A stretch of DNA of 64,000 nucleotides. Origin: Lachnoclostridium sp. UBA5725. GTDB taxonomy: Bacteria; Bacillota; Clostridia; Lachnospirales; Lachnospiraceae. Of the stretch, positions 42,782 through 51,550 are shown in pieces (the first letter of the stretch is position 1; the number at the start of each line of letters is the position of its first letter). The stretch is from positions 1-64,000 of the forward strand of contig DIGJ01000040.1 in the NCBI GenBank assembly GCA_002419585.1, given 5' to 3'. The notes beneath the pieces were generated by a model. That model saw nothing but the letters and a program-made list of their open reading frames with translations. It was not told the DNA's origin and did no database searches. The translations under genes and the position numbers were made by a program.

Positions 42782-43996
42782 TTAGCACATCCTCTTAATA
42801 TTTTCTATCTGGTCTACGGTTGCTTTTAATACTCCATCCGCTAAATCAATGGATATTTTATCTCCAACTTGTACTTCATTTATAGAACGTAATGCTTTTT
42901 TGTTTTCATCCGTTACATAACTGTAACCCTGATTTAAACGCTCGAGTGGAGATAATCCACGCATTCTTTCTATGTAAATTCCCAGCATGTGTCGCTTGTT
43001 CCTGATTTTTGTCTCCATCAAAGCTTCCAGTTTTATTTGCATATCGACTAAATATTGCCGTTTTTGACGAATTTGATAAAACGGCTCTGCATGTGTTAAT
43101 CGAATTTGATACTTTTCGAAGTTACTGCGCATCATACCAATCTTTTGGTTCATATGTCGATTTAACAAATATCGTATATTCTCTAGTTCCTGCATGTATT
43201 CATAGACATTAACCACTGCCAATTCCGCCGCTGCGGAAGGTGTTGGAGCGCGAAGATCTGCTACATAATCTGCTATCGTCGTATCTGTTTCATGTCCTAC
43301 CGCAGATATCACTGGAGTCTTCGAATTAAAGATTGCCCATGCAACTTCTTCTTCATTAAACGCCCACAAATCCTCAATGGACCCGCCTCCACGCCCAACA
43401 ATAATAACGTCTACACCCAGCTGATCTAAATACTCAATACCCGCTACAATCGTTTCTTTCGCGCCATCGCCCTGCACTTTGGCCGGATATAGAATTAGCT
43501 GGGCATATGGGTTTCTTCGGTTTGCAATGTTACAAATATCTTGAATGGCAGCACCTGTACTTGCGGTTACGATTCCAATTGTTTTGTTAAATCGCTTAAT
43601 TGGTCTTTTATAGGCAGCATCAAAAAGTCCCTCTTCTTTTAATTTCTCCTTCTGACGTTCATATTGTTCGTAAAGTGCACCAACACCATCCAACAAAATG
43701 TCAGTAGCGTACATCTGATACTTCCCATCCCGTTCATAAACACTAATGGTTCCTAAGACAATGACGCTTTGACCTTCAGACATACGAAAAGAAAGGCCAT
43801 CTCTTTGACCTGCAAACATAACACAAGTCATCTGCCCTTTACTGTCTTTTAATGTAAAATAAATATGCCCCGAACTATGGTATTTGCAATTGGATACTTC
43901 CCCTTTTACATAAATGTGTTGAAGTATCGCTTCTCTTGCAAACATGTTTTTAATGTATAAGTTTACTTGGGAAACAGAATAAATCTGTTCTTTCAT
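42782..43996 (-). CDS. xseA: exodeoxyribonuclease VII large subunit
   Basis: A 404-aa nuclease subunit that degrades single-stranded DNA. The N-terminal OB-fold starts YSVSQVNLYIKNMF and contains VKGEVSNCKYHSSGHIYF. The catalytic region has GRGGGSIEDLWAFNEE and AVGHETDTTIADYVADLRAPTPS. A C-terminal coiled-coil stretch (about 265-360) binds XseB. It follows nusB by 9 bp and is coupled to xseB. Confidence 0.97.
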   Translation of the reverse strand: MKEQIYSVSQVNLYIKNMFAREAILQHIYVKGEVSNCKYHSSGHIYFTLKDSKGQMTCVMFAGQRDGLSFRMSEGQSVIVLGTISVYERDGKYQMYATDILLDGVGALYEQYERQKEKLKEEGLFDAAYKRPIKRFNKTIGIVTASTGAAIQDICNIANRRNPYAQLILYPAKVQGDGAKETIVAGIEYLDQLGVDVIIVGRGGGSIEDLWAFNEEEVAWAIFNSKTPVISAVGHETDTTIADYVADLRAPTPSAAAELAVVNVYEYMQELENIRYLLNRHMNQKIGMMRSNFEKYQIRLTHAEPFYQIRQKRQYLVDMQIKLEALMETKIRNKRHMLGIYIERMRGLSPLERLNQGYSYVTDENKKALRSINEVQVGDKISIDLADGVLKATVDQIENIKRMC

Positions 43997-44005
43997 TGCA
44001 TTAAC

Positions 44006-44446
44006 CTAACTTTCTTCGTCCGTTAATTTTGCCAATATTCCATTTACGAATCCTGGTGAATTATCTTCTCCGAATTTTTTAGCAAGTTCTACTGCTTCAT
44101 TAATTGCAACCCCGGTAGGAATTTCTTTATCATAATCCATTTCAAAGGTAGCCAAACGAATAATCGTAAGCTCTACCTTACCCATACGATTTAACTTCCA
44201 TCCTACACTTGCCTTCTCAATCTTTGCATCTATTTCATCTAATTTATCTATTACATCTGCAAAACGATGTTCCAAGTAAATGGTTTCTTCTTCGGTTGGT
44301 ATTCTTAATGAATTTTCTTCCTCAATTTTAAGATTTTCTAATGCATTCAAATACAGGGAAGCCTGTTCATTTAGTTCTTCCTTCGGATGAAAATCCTTTC
44401 GAAATAGCATTAAAAAAAGGTGTTCTCTAAGTTCACTTCGTTTCAT
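44006..44446 (-). CDS. nusB: transcription antitermination factor NusB
   Basis: A 146-aa all-helical RNA-binding protein that acts with NusE at boxA of rRNA operons. It starts RSELREHLFLMLFRKDFHP and ends with TGVAINEAVELAKKFGEDNSPGFVNGILAKL, the conserved NusB C-terminal pattern. The length is typical. It begins the nusB-xseA-xseB-ispA-dxs-tlyA-nadK run; a terminator separates it from the upstream Asp23 gene. Confidence 0.96.
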   Translation of the reverse strand: MKRSELREHLFLMLFRKDFHPKEELNEQASLYLNALENLKIEEENSLRIPTEEETIYLEHRFADVIDKLDEIDAKIEKASVGWKLNRMGKVELTIIRLATFEMDYDKEIPTGVAINEAVELAKKFGEDNSPGFVNGILAKLTDEES

Positions 44447-44490
44447 TCTTTATCTCCTTGTTCATCTATTACATCACTTTTACACATAAG

Positions 44491-44523
44491 AAACAACCCT
44501 TATAAGAATTATAAGGGTTGTTT
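44491..44523 (-). terminator. terminator between Asp23 gene and nusB
   Basis: Perfect 13-bp stem AAACAACCCTTAT / ATAAGGGTTGTTT with a 7-nt loop; T residues follow on either strand. Confidence 0.85.
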
Positions 44524-44526
44524 TTA

Positions 44527-44922
44527 CTACTTCTGTCCTTCTAATTTTACACCAGCGATTCTTATGTTTACTTCATCCACTGGTAATCCTGTCATATTTT
44601 CGATTGCTTGTTTGACTCTCTCTTGTACCTGACTTGACGTCTTTGGAATACTATAGCCATATTCCATATTTAATGCTATATCAACCGAAACAGCCTTGGA
44701 ATCCACCAACACTTTAACCCCTTTGGAAAGATTTTTCATGCCAAGCTTTCCAACCAGTTCGTTGGTTACATTTCCCGCCATTGAGTTTACACCCTCAACT
44801 TCCGTTGCCGCAAGACCTGCAATGATTGCTATCACTTCATCTGCAATTTGTACTTCGCCAATCTTACTATTTTCAAGCACTTTATAAGAATTTTTATTTT
44901 CAATTTCCTTGCTCACTGTCAT
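44527..44922 (-). CDS. Asp23/Gls24 family envelope stress protein
   Basis: A 131-aa protein of the Asp23 (DUF322) family, usually peripheral membrane or envelope-associated. It has IGEVQIADEVIAIIAGLAA near the start, VEGVNSMAG, LVDSKAVSVDIALNMEYGYS and VNIRIAGVKL at the end. A gene of this family between spoIIIAH and nusB is common in clostridia. It is followed directly by a terminator, so it may be the last gene of the spoIIIA transcript. Confidence 0.93.
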   Translation of the reverse strand: MTVSKEIENKNSYKVLENSKIGEVQIADEVIAIIAGLAATEVEGVNSMAGNVTNELVGKLGMKNLSKGVKVLVDSKAVSVDIALNMEYGYSIPKTSSQVQERVKQAIENMTGLPVDEVNIRIAGVKLEGQK

Positions 44923-44985
44923 TACCTCCTAGCTTTAGTATACCACATTCTATATTCATTATATCAAAATTCATTTGATTTGCAA

Positions 44986-45735
44986 TTAGTTTTTTGTTAC
45001 CCCTACTGGATTGATGACAATGTTCTCTGCCGAAATTTCAGTTTTTCTCTTTACGATATCCTCGATTTGAGCCATTTGCTGTTCACTCAAATCATTTGCA
45101 CTAACAATTACATCAACGCTTTCACCCTCAATTGTTACTACAACATCAGGAAAACCTTTTGCTTTTAATAAAAGCTCCGTTGCTGCTTCTTTTTCTGCTG
45201 CACTTGCTAACTTCTCAATACCATCCACAGCATCTGCTTTTTGTTCATTGGATAAATTCTCATTATTTACGATTTCCAAAAATAATTCATTGCTCTTTGC
45301 TCTTGTCTGCTCCCTTGTAAGTCTTGCAGATGCAAAAAAGTCCGCTGAGATGTTGTTGCTAACCATAACTGCTTCTCCTACATTGGCATCATTTGCATCC
45401 GCTACATTTTCAGTTGCTTGTGCAGTTTGAGCAGATTCATTTACTACATCTTTACTAGCAGTTTCTTCACTTGCTAAATCTTGTGCTTCTAAAACTTCAC
45501 CGGTATCACTTACTGCCAGTTCATCTTGCGTTAAACCATCCTTAGCTAAATCTTCTTCTGATAAATCGAGGAGTCCAAATTCCTCTGAGCTATTCTCAGA
45601 ATATGTAGCGGAATCCTTTGTTTCATTCAATGTATTCACAACATCTTCTTTTGAGAAATTAAGGTACCCTGCAACGGCAAGCATAATTGCCAGAGCAGTA
45701 ATAATAATCTGGTTTTTCTTAAATATATTCTTCAA
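44986..45735 (-). CDS. spoIIIAH: stage III sporulation protein AH
   Basis: A 249-aa mother-cell protein whose extracellular domain meets SpoIIQ across the engulfment membranes to form the feeding-tube channel. One N-terminal transmembrane helix (about residues 9-27) is followed by an unusually long acidic Ser/Thr/Glu/Asp linker (about 35-125), then the conserved YscJ/FliF-like ring domain (ARLTREQTRAKSNELFLEI ... FPDVVVTIEGESVDVIV). The linker makes it longer than many homologs. Confidence 0.96.
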   Translation of the reverse strand: MKNIFKKNQIIITALAIMLAVAGYLNFSKEDVVNTLNETKDSATYSENSSEEFGLLDLSEEDLAKDGLTQDELAVSDTGEVLEAQDLASEETASKDVVNESAQTAQATENVADANDANVGEAVMVSNNISADFFASARLTREQTRAKSNELFLEIVNNENLSNEQKADAVDGIEKLASAAEKEAATELLLKAKGFPDVVVTIEGESVDVIVSANDLSEQQMAQIEDIVKRKTEISAENIVINPVGVTKN

Positions 45736-45756
45736 TGCTATGCTCCTTCTATCCGG

Positions 45757-46356
45757 TTACTTTGACCGAGATTCCATTTTCATTACTTTAATTTTATGTG
45801 CGGGTACATCAAATAATACCTGTACTGCATCAACTATTTCTGTTATTATTTCACTGTTTGTCGCGCCCTCAGCTAGAACAAGCACTCCCTCCACTTCAGG
45901 TTCGATTTCTTTTATAATATAAGGAGTTGACTCACCACTTCCCACCGAAATCATTACCGTTTTATCTTCTTTTGTTTCGCTGGAACTGATACGACTTCCA
46001 TCGCTTCCATCATTTTCGGAGGAATTGTCCTGTGAATAAGGAGCATCTTTTAATGCAATCTTTTCACTGGATTCTTTTAACGTAATCATAACCTTGATTT
46101 GCCCAATTCCATCTACCTGACTTAGTGTATCTGCCAATCGATTTTCTGTCCATTCTATGTATTTTGAATTATCACTGCTTGCATTACCTACACTTGTTTG
46201 GTTCGTTTTCGTTGTTGTTGTATTCACTTTCGATGTTTCATTCTCATTTTTTTGAAAACTAGGCATTGATAGAATCAAAAGAAACACGCCGGTACAAAAT
46301 ATAATGATAATCTTATCCTTTCCTATTTCTTTTAACGTTAATTTCTTTTTTTCCAT
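45757..46356 (-). CDS. spoIIIAG: stage III sporulation protein AG
   Basis: A 199-aa protein with one N-terminal transmembrane helix (KIIIIFCTGVFLLILS) and an extracellular ring-building domain (WTENRLADTLSQVDGIGQIKVMITL and EGVLVLAEGATNSEIITEIV). In homologs it forms a large ring in the mother-cell membrane channel. A Ser/Asp-rich insertion (about residues 118-135) interrupts the domain, as in other SpoIIIAG proteins. Confidence 0.96.
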   Translation of the reverse strand: MEKKKLTLKEIGKDKIIIIFCTGVFLLILSMPSFQKNENETSKVNTTTTKTNQTSVGNASSDNSKYIEWTENRLADTLSQVDGIGQIKVMITLKESSEKIALKDAPYSQDNSSENDGSDGSRISSSETKEDKTVMISVGSGESTPYIIKEIEPEVEGVLVLAEGATNSEIITEIVDAVQVLFDVPAHKIKVMKMESRSK

Positions 46357-46404
46357 GTTTCACCTCAATTCTGCGCATTCTTTCTGCGCGTAGCATTTTT
46401 TGTA

Positions 46405-46962
46405 CTAGCTTTCATAAATAAATATTGCTTCTTCCTCAATCCCATATAGCTCTTTTAATTGCTTCACAAAGTCTGAAAACTTATCTTTTTCATTTTTCTG
46501 CTTTCGAAGACTTATTTTTTGGATGGCGATTTTTTTTTCATCATGACTAAGCCAAAGCTCTATTTTTTTTATTTGTCCAAAGGATTCTTCTTCACTCGAT
46601 AACATAATATTGCACTGCTTTACATAAATTCCGTCCTCCTTTGCCAAAGATTCAATTTGTTCTTTAAACTTAACTTTTGCAGCTTCAAGAACTGCTTCAT
46701 CAACTATTTCATCGCCCTCGAACAGCTCATTTTTTGCCTCTTTCATATCATAATTGATCTGATTAAAATTTATGAAATTTTCGAGATTCCCATTCATTTT
46801 TAATAATTTCCCAACCGGTCCAATCAAAATAAGTATCATAATAAGTCCCATAAAAAACTCTGCGTATTTTGAATAGCTTGTATTTCCAATAAAATTTTTG
46901 ATAACGGTTGCAAATATAAGATAGATCGCCAGATTTTTTACGGTTTCTGTAATCAGTTCCAT
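46405..46962 (-). CDS. spoIIIAF: stage III sporulation protein AF
   Basis: A 185-aa protein with two N-terminal transmembrane helices (VKNLAIYLIFATVIKNFI; FFMGLIMILILIGPVGKLL) and a soluble C-terminal domain with a YscJ-like fold. Its start ATG directly abuts the spoIIIAE stop. Part of the SpoIIIA-SpoIIQ complex. Confidence 0.95.
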   Translation of the reverse strand: MELITETVKNLAIYLIFATVIKNFIGNTSYSKYAEFFMGLIMILILIGPVGKLLKMNGNLENFINFNQINYDMKEAKNELFEGDEIVDEAVLEAAKVKFKEQIESLAKEDGIYVKQCNIMLSSEEESFGQIKKIELWLSHDEKKIAIQKISLRKQKNEKDKFSDFVKQLKELYGIEEEAIFIYES

Positions 46963-48102
46963 TTATACTCTCCCATTTGTGGTTGCCATAACAACTAGAA
47001 TCGTCAATAAGAATAAAATACCTGTTACAAAAGTTGCATACAACAAAAGGCTTGCTGCTTTAGAACATCCACTCAAGCACTCTACCATACGTTTATCCGA
47101 AATTGGCTGAACTAAAGCTGCTGCAAACTTATAAATAAAGACATGAAATGCAATGCGTATAATCGGAATGCTAAGGATAATAATCAATGCACAAATTCCT
47201 GCAGCACCAATCGCATTTTTAAGCACAATGCCAGCACCAAGTATCGTTTCAGCTGCGGATCCCAAAAGAGTACCAACCCCCGGAAGTGCATTTACCACCC
47301 TTACTGTAACCCGATTTTTTAGGTTATCTGTTACCGGAACAACCAATCCTTGGATTACGTTATATCCAGTAATTAATCCGAGCAAACTCTTTAGCGTCCA
47401 CTTAATAATGTTTTCAAAAAGTTCCAAAGCTTTCGAAAGCATATCTTCTTCCGTCAGATTGCTTACCAGTGATAAAATAAAATAGATGCGAATCAGTGGT
47501 ACAATGCCATTCATAATCAAAAGTTCCACTACATGTATCAAAATCAAAGTACCCTGATAAAAAAGACTTGAAGTTGTGACTCCTGACGAAAACATAATGG
47601 CCATGTAATACGCCGGGATCAAGGATCTCATAAATTCTAGTATATTTTCAAGGGTTCCTACTGCAACCTGTGTTATGGAATAAAAGGAAACGCAGGCTAA
47701 GGTAAACACAATCAAATAGGTCACATAAAATCCCATTTCTGAAACATGATTGTTACGAAACACTTTTGAAAAATTGGTGAAGACAGCTCCCAATATCGTA
47801 ATACCAACAAATCGAAAAATCAGACTTCGATCGCTAACAAGTTGTCCCTTTACACCGTCTACTATTATAGTAAAGATTTTGGTAATGGAAAAACCTTCTC
47901 CGCTTTTCATTGTTTCATAGACATAATCCTTAAAATCAAATTCTTCCTGCCCCATGATTTCATCAATGGAAGCTTGTACGCCATCGTAGTCTATGTTATT
48001 TTCATATGGAATTTCTAACTCTTGAGCTTGTACTTGTAGTGGAGCAACAAACCACAAACTTGCTAACAAGAACAGTACACGATATTTTAAATAATTTTTC
48101 AA
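46963..48102 (-). CDS. spoIIIAE: stage III sporulation protein AE
   Basis: A 379-aa polytopic membrane protein with a cleavable-looking signal peptide (about residues 1-27), a short extracellular part with EFDFKDYVYETMKSGEGFS and about eight transmembrane helices. The conserved core includes NALPGVGTLLGSAAETILGAG and the C-terminal LSGCSKAASLL. Probably the membrane base or export-like component of the channel. Confidence 0.95.
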   Translation of the reverse strand: MKNYLKYRVLFLLASLWFVAPLQVQAQELEIPYENNIDYDGVQASIDEIMGQEEFDFKDYVYETMKSGEGFSITKIFTIIVDGVKGQLVSDRSLIFRFVGITILGAVFTNFSKVFRNNHVSEMGFYVTYLIVFTLACVSFYSITQVAVGTLENILEFMRSLIPAYYMAIMFSSGVTTSSLFYQGTLILIHVVELLIMNGIVPLIRIYFILSLVSNLTEEDMLSKALELFENIIKWTLKSLLGLITGYNVIQGLVVPVTDNLKNRVTVRVVNALPGVGTLLGSAAETILGAGIVLKNAIGAAGICALIIILSIPIIRIAFHVFIYKFAAALVQPISDKRMVECLSGCSKAASLLLYATFVTGILFLLTILVVMATTNGRV

Positions 48103-48115
48103 GACTGCCTCCTAC

Positions 48116-48493
48116 CTATAAAAAACTCTGAATCGATTCTAGCAAAGAAATAAGTACTGGCATGCTTATGCTTAAAATACTAAGTTTTCCTACAAACTCA
48201 ATTTGCCCTGCTATTGCACCATACCCGGCATCCTTGCATAAATCTGAGGAAAACTCTGCAATATAGGTAATTCCAATGATTTTTAGTAATATAAAAATAT
48301 AAGTATCACTGATTGTAATATAATTTTGCAACGTTCCCAAGCTACTAAGAATCATTTCCAGTTTATGTATTCCATATAAAAATATGATGAGACATCCTGC
48401 AAATCCAATGTATATTCCATATTCCGTTTTACCGGATTTGAATTGAACTGCAAGCAAAACAGTAACCAAGCCCAATGCTGCAACTTTTATCAT
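48116..48493 (-). CDS. spoIIIAD: stage III sporulation protein AD
   Basis: A 125-aa membrane protein with four hydrophobic helices. The ATG at 48493 follows GGGGTG by five bases and gives the family-typical start MIKVAALGLVTVLLAVQ; the seven-residue extension is rejected. Conserved motifs are LLKIIGITYIAEFSSDLCKD and AGYGAIAGQIEFVGK. Confidence 0.95.
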   Translation of the reverse strand: MIKVAALGLVTVLLAVQFKSGKTEYGIYIGFAGCLIIFLYGIHKLEMILSSLGTLQNYITISDTYIFILLKIIGITYIAEFSSDLCKDAGYGAIAGQIEFVGKLSILSISMPVLISLLESIQSFL

Positions 48494-48503
48494 TGTGACA
48501 CCC

Positions 48504-48698
48504 CTATAACGCAAAAAGACTTTTAATTGTCATAAACAGTTCCGATATATACGGTATAATCCAAAGAAGTACTAATACAAGACCTGCTAGGCTTGTAAGA
48601 AATGCCTGTTCTTCTCTTCCTGAATGTTTGAGAACCTGCGTCAGCACAGATACTAGTATTCCAACTGCAGCAATTTTAAAAATCAAATTAATACTCAC
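48504..48698 (-). CDS. spoIIIAC: stage III sporulation protein AC
   Basis: A 64-aa two-helix membrane protein, standard length. It starts MSINLIFKIAAVGILVSVL and contains the family motif LKHSGREEQAFL between the helices. It lies 10 bp before spoIIIAD. Confidence 0.95.
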   Translation of the reverse strand: MSINLIFKIAAVGILVSVLTQVLKHSGREEQAFLTSLAGLVLVLLWIIPYISELFMTIKSLFAL

Positions 48699-48716
48699 AC
48701 TTCTTCTCCTCTATTT

Positions 48717-49238
48717 TCAAAGCATCACAATTGTCACAAATATTCCACTTAACACTCCTAACAATTGATATAAGCGTATTTTTTCTTGCTGAGATTTGCT
48801 TTCTATCATTATTTCTTCTTCTAATCCTTCTATATATAAGTCAATATTTCGAATCTGCATTTCCTGATCCAAATAACCAAGATTTTCTCCTAATGAGATT
48901 AGTTTTACTTTATCTGATTTATTAAGTGAGGTAGCTTTCAGTTTTTCTTCAATCCCTTTTTTCCAAATACTATAGAAGGAATTGCCTTCAAAGTTTTTCA
49001 ATTGCACTTCCATCGAAAGAAAGAAATCAGAAAAAACGGTTTCATTTCTTCCGCCTAAACTTCCCATCGCTTCTGGTAAGGGTGTATATCCATATTGTAT
49101 TTCTCCTCGAAGTTGATAAAGAATTTTCTTTAAGGTTCTTAATTGCATTAAACGATTGATTTTTTCTTTTCCCATCAAATAACCAAATACCGAAGTGGAT
49201 GCAATTACAAAAACACTTCCGATCATCTTTAATAGCAT
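48717..49238 (-). CDS. spoIIIAB: stage III sporulation protein AB
   Basis: A 173-aa protein with a transmembrane helix at each end (about 2-20 and 155-173) and a helical middle that resembles type II secretion GspF domains. It shows the family pattern LRTLKKILYQLRGEIQYG and FSDFFLSMEVQL. Its start overlaps the end of spoIIIAA by 10 bp, indicating coupling. Confidence 0.95.
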   Translation of the reverse strand: MLLKMIGSVFVIASTSVFGYLMGKEKINRLMQLRTLKKILYQLRGEIQYGYTPLPEAMGSLGGRNETVFSDFFLSMEVQLKNFEGNSFYSIWKKGIEEKLKATSLNKSDKVKLISLGENLGYLDQEMQIRNIDLYIEGLEEEIMIESKSQQEKIRLYQLLGVLSGIFVTIVML

Positions 49239-50140
49239 AAATTCTCACCGCTTTCATTATAAATGCCGGATACATGTCCGATTCCGTGCATACGATCTAA
49301 TACTATAATGCGCTCAAATACAGATCCAAACGGCTTTTTTGCCACATCTTCCAAGGAATCACCATGAATGGTGGCAATTACTTTGCATCCACAATGAAGT
49401 ACCTGTAAAATTGCTTGATAATCTTCCATTGTTCCGATCTCATCCACTGCAATGATATCTGGTGACATTGATCGAATGAGTAGCATCATGCCTTCTGTCT
49501 TTGGACAGCAATCCAAGATATCGGTTCGTATTCCCAAATCATTTTGTGGAACACCCATATAACAAGCTCCAATTTCAGAACGTTCATCTACTACTCCGAC
49601 ATTAAAATCATTTGAAAGATGCAGTATCATATCGCGTAATAAAGTTGTTTTGCCACATCGTGGAGGAGAAACAATCAGCGTATGATAAATATCTTGTCCG
49701 TTTTTTATGTAAGGCAGTACATTTTTTGAACATCCTATCACCTCATGTGCAAATCGAATATTAACAAAAGATATGTATTTAATTGTCTTGATAGAACCTT
49801 TTTCTAAAATGACTTTTCCTGCAATCCCAACCCGGTGTCCACCTTGAATCGTGATAAATCCCTGTCTTAATTCATCTTCATAGGCATACAATGAATAATT
49901 ACTAATGTATTCCATGGTTTCCCGGATCTCTTTTCCGGTAACAATAAAGCCTTCCTTAGCGCACTTGGTTAGCTTGCTGTTTTCACCAAGAAAATACTCT
50001 TCATTTTCATAGACCAATAGTATCGGCCGACTGATTCGAAGGCGCACTTCCTGCAAATTATAAAAATCAAGGTTCAAATCTAAAAACAGCTTTCGCAGCC
50101 GAATCGAAAATATACGAAGTATTTCTTCCTTCTTGTCCAT
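49229..50140 (-). CDS. spoIIIAA: stage III sporulation protein AA (ATPase)
   Basis: A 303-aa AAA/secretion-type ATPase thought to power the SpoIIIA channel. Walker A is SPPRCGKTTLLRDM, Walker B region is MSPDIIAVDEIGT, followed by ATIHGDSLEDVAKK. The start is the ATG at 50140 with GGAGG five bases before; an in-frame GTG further up overlaps that site. It opens the eight-gene spoIIIA operon; a sigma-E-like promoter lies about 75-100 bp upstream. Confidence 0.96.
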   Translation of the reverse strand: MDKKEEILRIFSIRLRKLFLDLNLDFYNLQEVRLRISRPILLVYENEEYFLGENSKLTKCAKEGFIVTGKEIRETMEYISNYSLYAYEDELRQGFITIQGGHRVGIAGKVILEKGSIKTIKYISFVNIRFAHEVIGCSKNVLPYIKNGQDIYHTLIVSPPRCGKTTLLRDMILHLSNDFNVGVVDERSEIGACYMGVPQNDLGIRTDILDCCPKTEGMMLLIRSMSPDIIAVDEIGTMEDYQAILQVLHCGCKVIATIHGDSLEDVAKKPFGSVFERIIVLDRMHGIGHVSGIYNESGENLCY

Positions 50141-50214
50141 AATTTCCTCCACTTCTTGGCATCCTAAGTATGTCCCATTGGTTACACAGACACAACCTTC
50201 TTGATTACTTGTTT

Positions 50215-50244
50215 AATGTATATGTAAACCTGTCTTAAATATGC
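50215..50244 (-). promoter_or_regulatory. candidate sigma-E promoter of spoIIIA operon
   Basis: On the minus strand GCATATT is followed after 13-15 nt by CATATACATT. This resembles the mother-cell sigma-E pattern (ATA-type -35, CATACAnT-type -10) and lies at the expected place for an operon that is sigma-E dependent in Bacillus subtilis. Confidence 0.45.
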
Positions 50245-50305
50245 AAAAAAATGATATCCTTTTTTGATACATATTTAAACGTAATTTGAACATTATAATA
50301 TCGAG

Positions 50306-50407
50306 GTGATAAGAGTGAAAGAAAAACATTTCACTCAGCAAGTTTGTGTTTGCGCTGCGCACGCAAACTTGTTATGCGCAAAAAGCAGCGCAGAAACGGG
50401 GATAAAA
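50306..50407 (+). promoter_or_regulatory. highly structured 5' leader with pseudoknot potential
   Basis: A TATAAT box lies at 50294-50299 (part of CATTATA). The about 100 nt that follow can fold into a perfect 8-bp hairpin (50313-50320 with 50329-50336), then a 10-bp stem (50339-50348 with 50362-50371, one G-U). Its loop segment TGCGCTGC (50351-50358) is exactly complementary to GCAGCGCA (50385-50392), the topology of an H-type pseudoknot. A GTG-started reading frame (50315) also runs through this stretch in frame with the gene, so it may be coding instead. Confidence 0.5.
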
Positions 50408-50596
50408 ATGATTCAAAATGAAGAACTCCCAATTGGCTTTACAATGGCGCTAGCACAACATTCCGATGCACTCAATCACTTTTCCCATTTATCACAAGAG
50501 CAACAAGACCGTGTGGTAGAAGGCGCAAAGAAAGTAGAGAGTAAGCAAGAAATGCGTTCCTATGTTGAAAATATGTTTCATAATGATTTTCATTAA
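50408..50596 (+). CDS. small protein of unknown function (62 aa)
   Basis: From the ATG at 50408 (GGGG about 6 nt upstream) the protein reads MIQNEELPIGFTMALAQHSD and ends KQEMRSYVENMFHNDFH. Small clostridial proteins with a similar LPxGFxMALAQ start and a C-terminal Lys-Gln-Glu-Met segment are familiar to me as a conserved but uncharacterised group. A GTG at 50315 with GAGGTG upstream would add 31 Cys- and Ala-containing residues; I favour the short form because the upstream part is a nest of inverted repeats. The gene is divergent from spoIIIAA and convergent with a lipoprotein gene. Confidence 0.65.
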   Translation: MIQNEELPIGFTMALAQHSDALNHFSHLSQEQQDRVVEGAKKVESKQEMRSYVENMFHNDFH

Positions 50597-50597
50597 A

Positions 50598-50675
50598 GCA
50601 TAATTATGGCACACAAATAGCATGCACTCAAACCATATGTGGTTAGAGTGCATGCTATTTGTGCGCCATAAATGC
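50598..50675. repeat. palindromic repeat / bidirectional terminator, short form
   Basis: Near-perfect inverted repeat (50598-50634 against 50641-50675, 6-nt loop) directly after the small-protein gene and before the convergent lipoprotein gene. Its core AATAGCATGCACTC(A)AACC is related to the core of the larger palindrome at 53714-53893. It lacks a proper T run but would stop or stabilise both transcripts. Confidence 0.75.
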
Positions 50676-50706
50676 AATGTGTATACTATCTATTATAACT
50701 GTCATT

Positions 50707-51375
50707 CTATTTAGTTCTTAAATCCAGTACCTCCATTTTGTCTGCTGGCATCACACTACCATCCTTTAAACTGATAAATGGTGTGAATGTGGTACTTTCA
50801 TCATTATACTCGATCGTAATCATTACATTCGAGTATAGATCACTTTCGTTACATTGGATGATAATTGGTTGATCCGTAGTAACTAATGTTTCTTTCGCCA
50901 CAAGCTCGCCCTGTTCACTTAGTTCGGAACGTTTTACGGTTATCTCGCTGCCCACATAATGAGGAATGATGCAAAAAAATTCTGGTCCTCCATAGTTATA
51001 AAAAGGAAGTTCTTTTACGCCTATTAAATATGCGTCAATCACTTGTTGTTTTTTTTGTTCAAGTTCTTTCTCTTTTAGTCCTCCTCCCAAAAAAGCCAAC
51101 GCTCCTAAATTATTACTATCCGTCTCTACATATATATCGTCTGCATCATCTTCATTTTCTGTATCTGTTGAGACTTCTGGCTCTTTTGATGTCACTGTTG
51201 GATTTATCGATGCAGGTGTCATTGTTTGTGAAGTTTCGTTCTCTTGATTATTATTGTCATCAGCCAGCGACGTATTTGACTGATTCGTATTAGTGCATCC
51301 AACGATAATCGTCATTATTATCATCGCAAGAACTAAAAATATATTTCGTTTTATACTACGATTTCCTATCTTCAA
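50707..51375 (-). CDS. putative lipoprotein of unknown function
   Basis: An exported lipoprotein of about 222 aa. The N-terminus is basic and hydrophobic with lipobox IIVGCTNTN, followed by a Ser/Thr/Asn/Glu/Asp-rich linker to about residue 88 and a C-terminal part likely made of beta strands (SEITVKRSELSEQG, NVMITIEYNDESTTFTPF). Not recognised. AAAGGATG lies before a TTG at 51375, which I prefer; an ATG three codons earlier would leave no room for ribosome binding. It lies downstream of efp, on the far side of the efp terminator. Confidence 0.7.
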   Translation of the reverse strand: MKIGNRSIKRNIFLVLAMIIMTIIVGCTNTNQSNTSLADDNNNQENETSQTMTPASINPTVTSKEPEVSTDTENEDDADDIYVETDSNNLGALAFLGGGLKEKELEQKKQQVIDAYLIGVKELPFYNYGGPEFFCIIPHYVGSEITVKRSELSEQGELVAKETLVTTDQPIIIQCNESDLYSNVMITIEYNDESTTFTPFISLKDGSVMPADKMEVLDLRTK

Positions 51376-51486
51376 TTGATTCATCCTTTCTATTGGTTAA
51401 ATAATTGTATTTACTAATTGTTATATCATTCCCGTATTATCTTCTTTATATCATGAAATACCTGCTGTCAATCATAAAAATTTCTA

Positions 51487-51530
51487 TAAAAAAAGCACAA
51501 TTCATAAACAATATGTTTGATGAATTGTGC
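51487..51530 (-). terminator. terminator after efp
   Basis: Perfect 11-bp stem GCACAATTCAT / ATGAATTGTGC with a 14-nt loop; on the minus strand seven or more T follow (plus-strand A run 51487-51494). Confidence 0.88.
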
Positions 51531-51550
51531 CATTTATTCATAATAAATTA

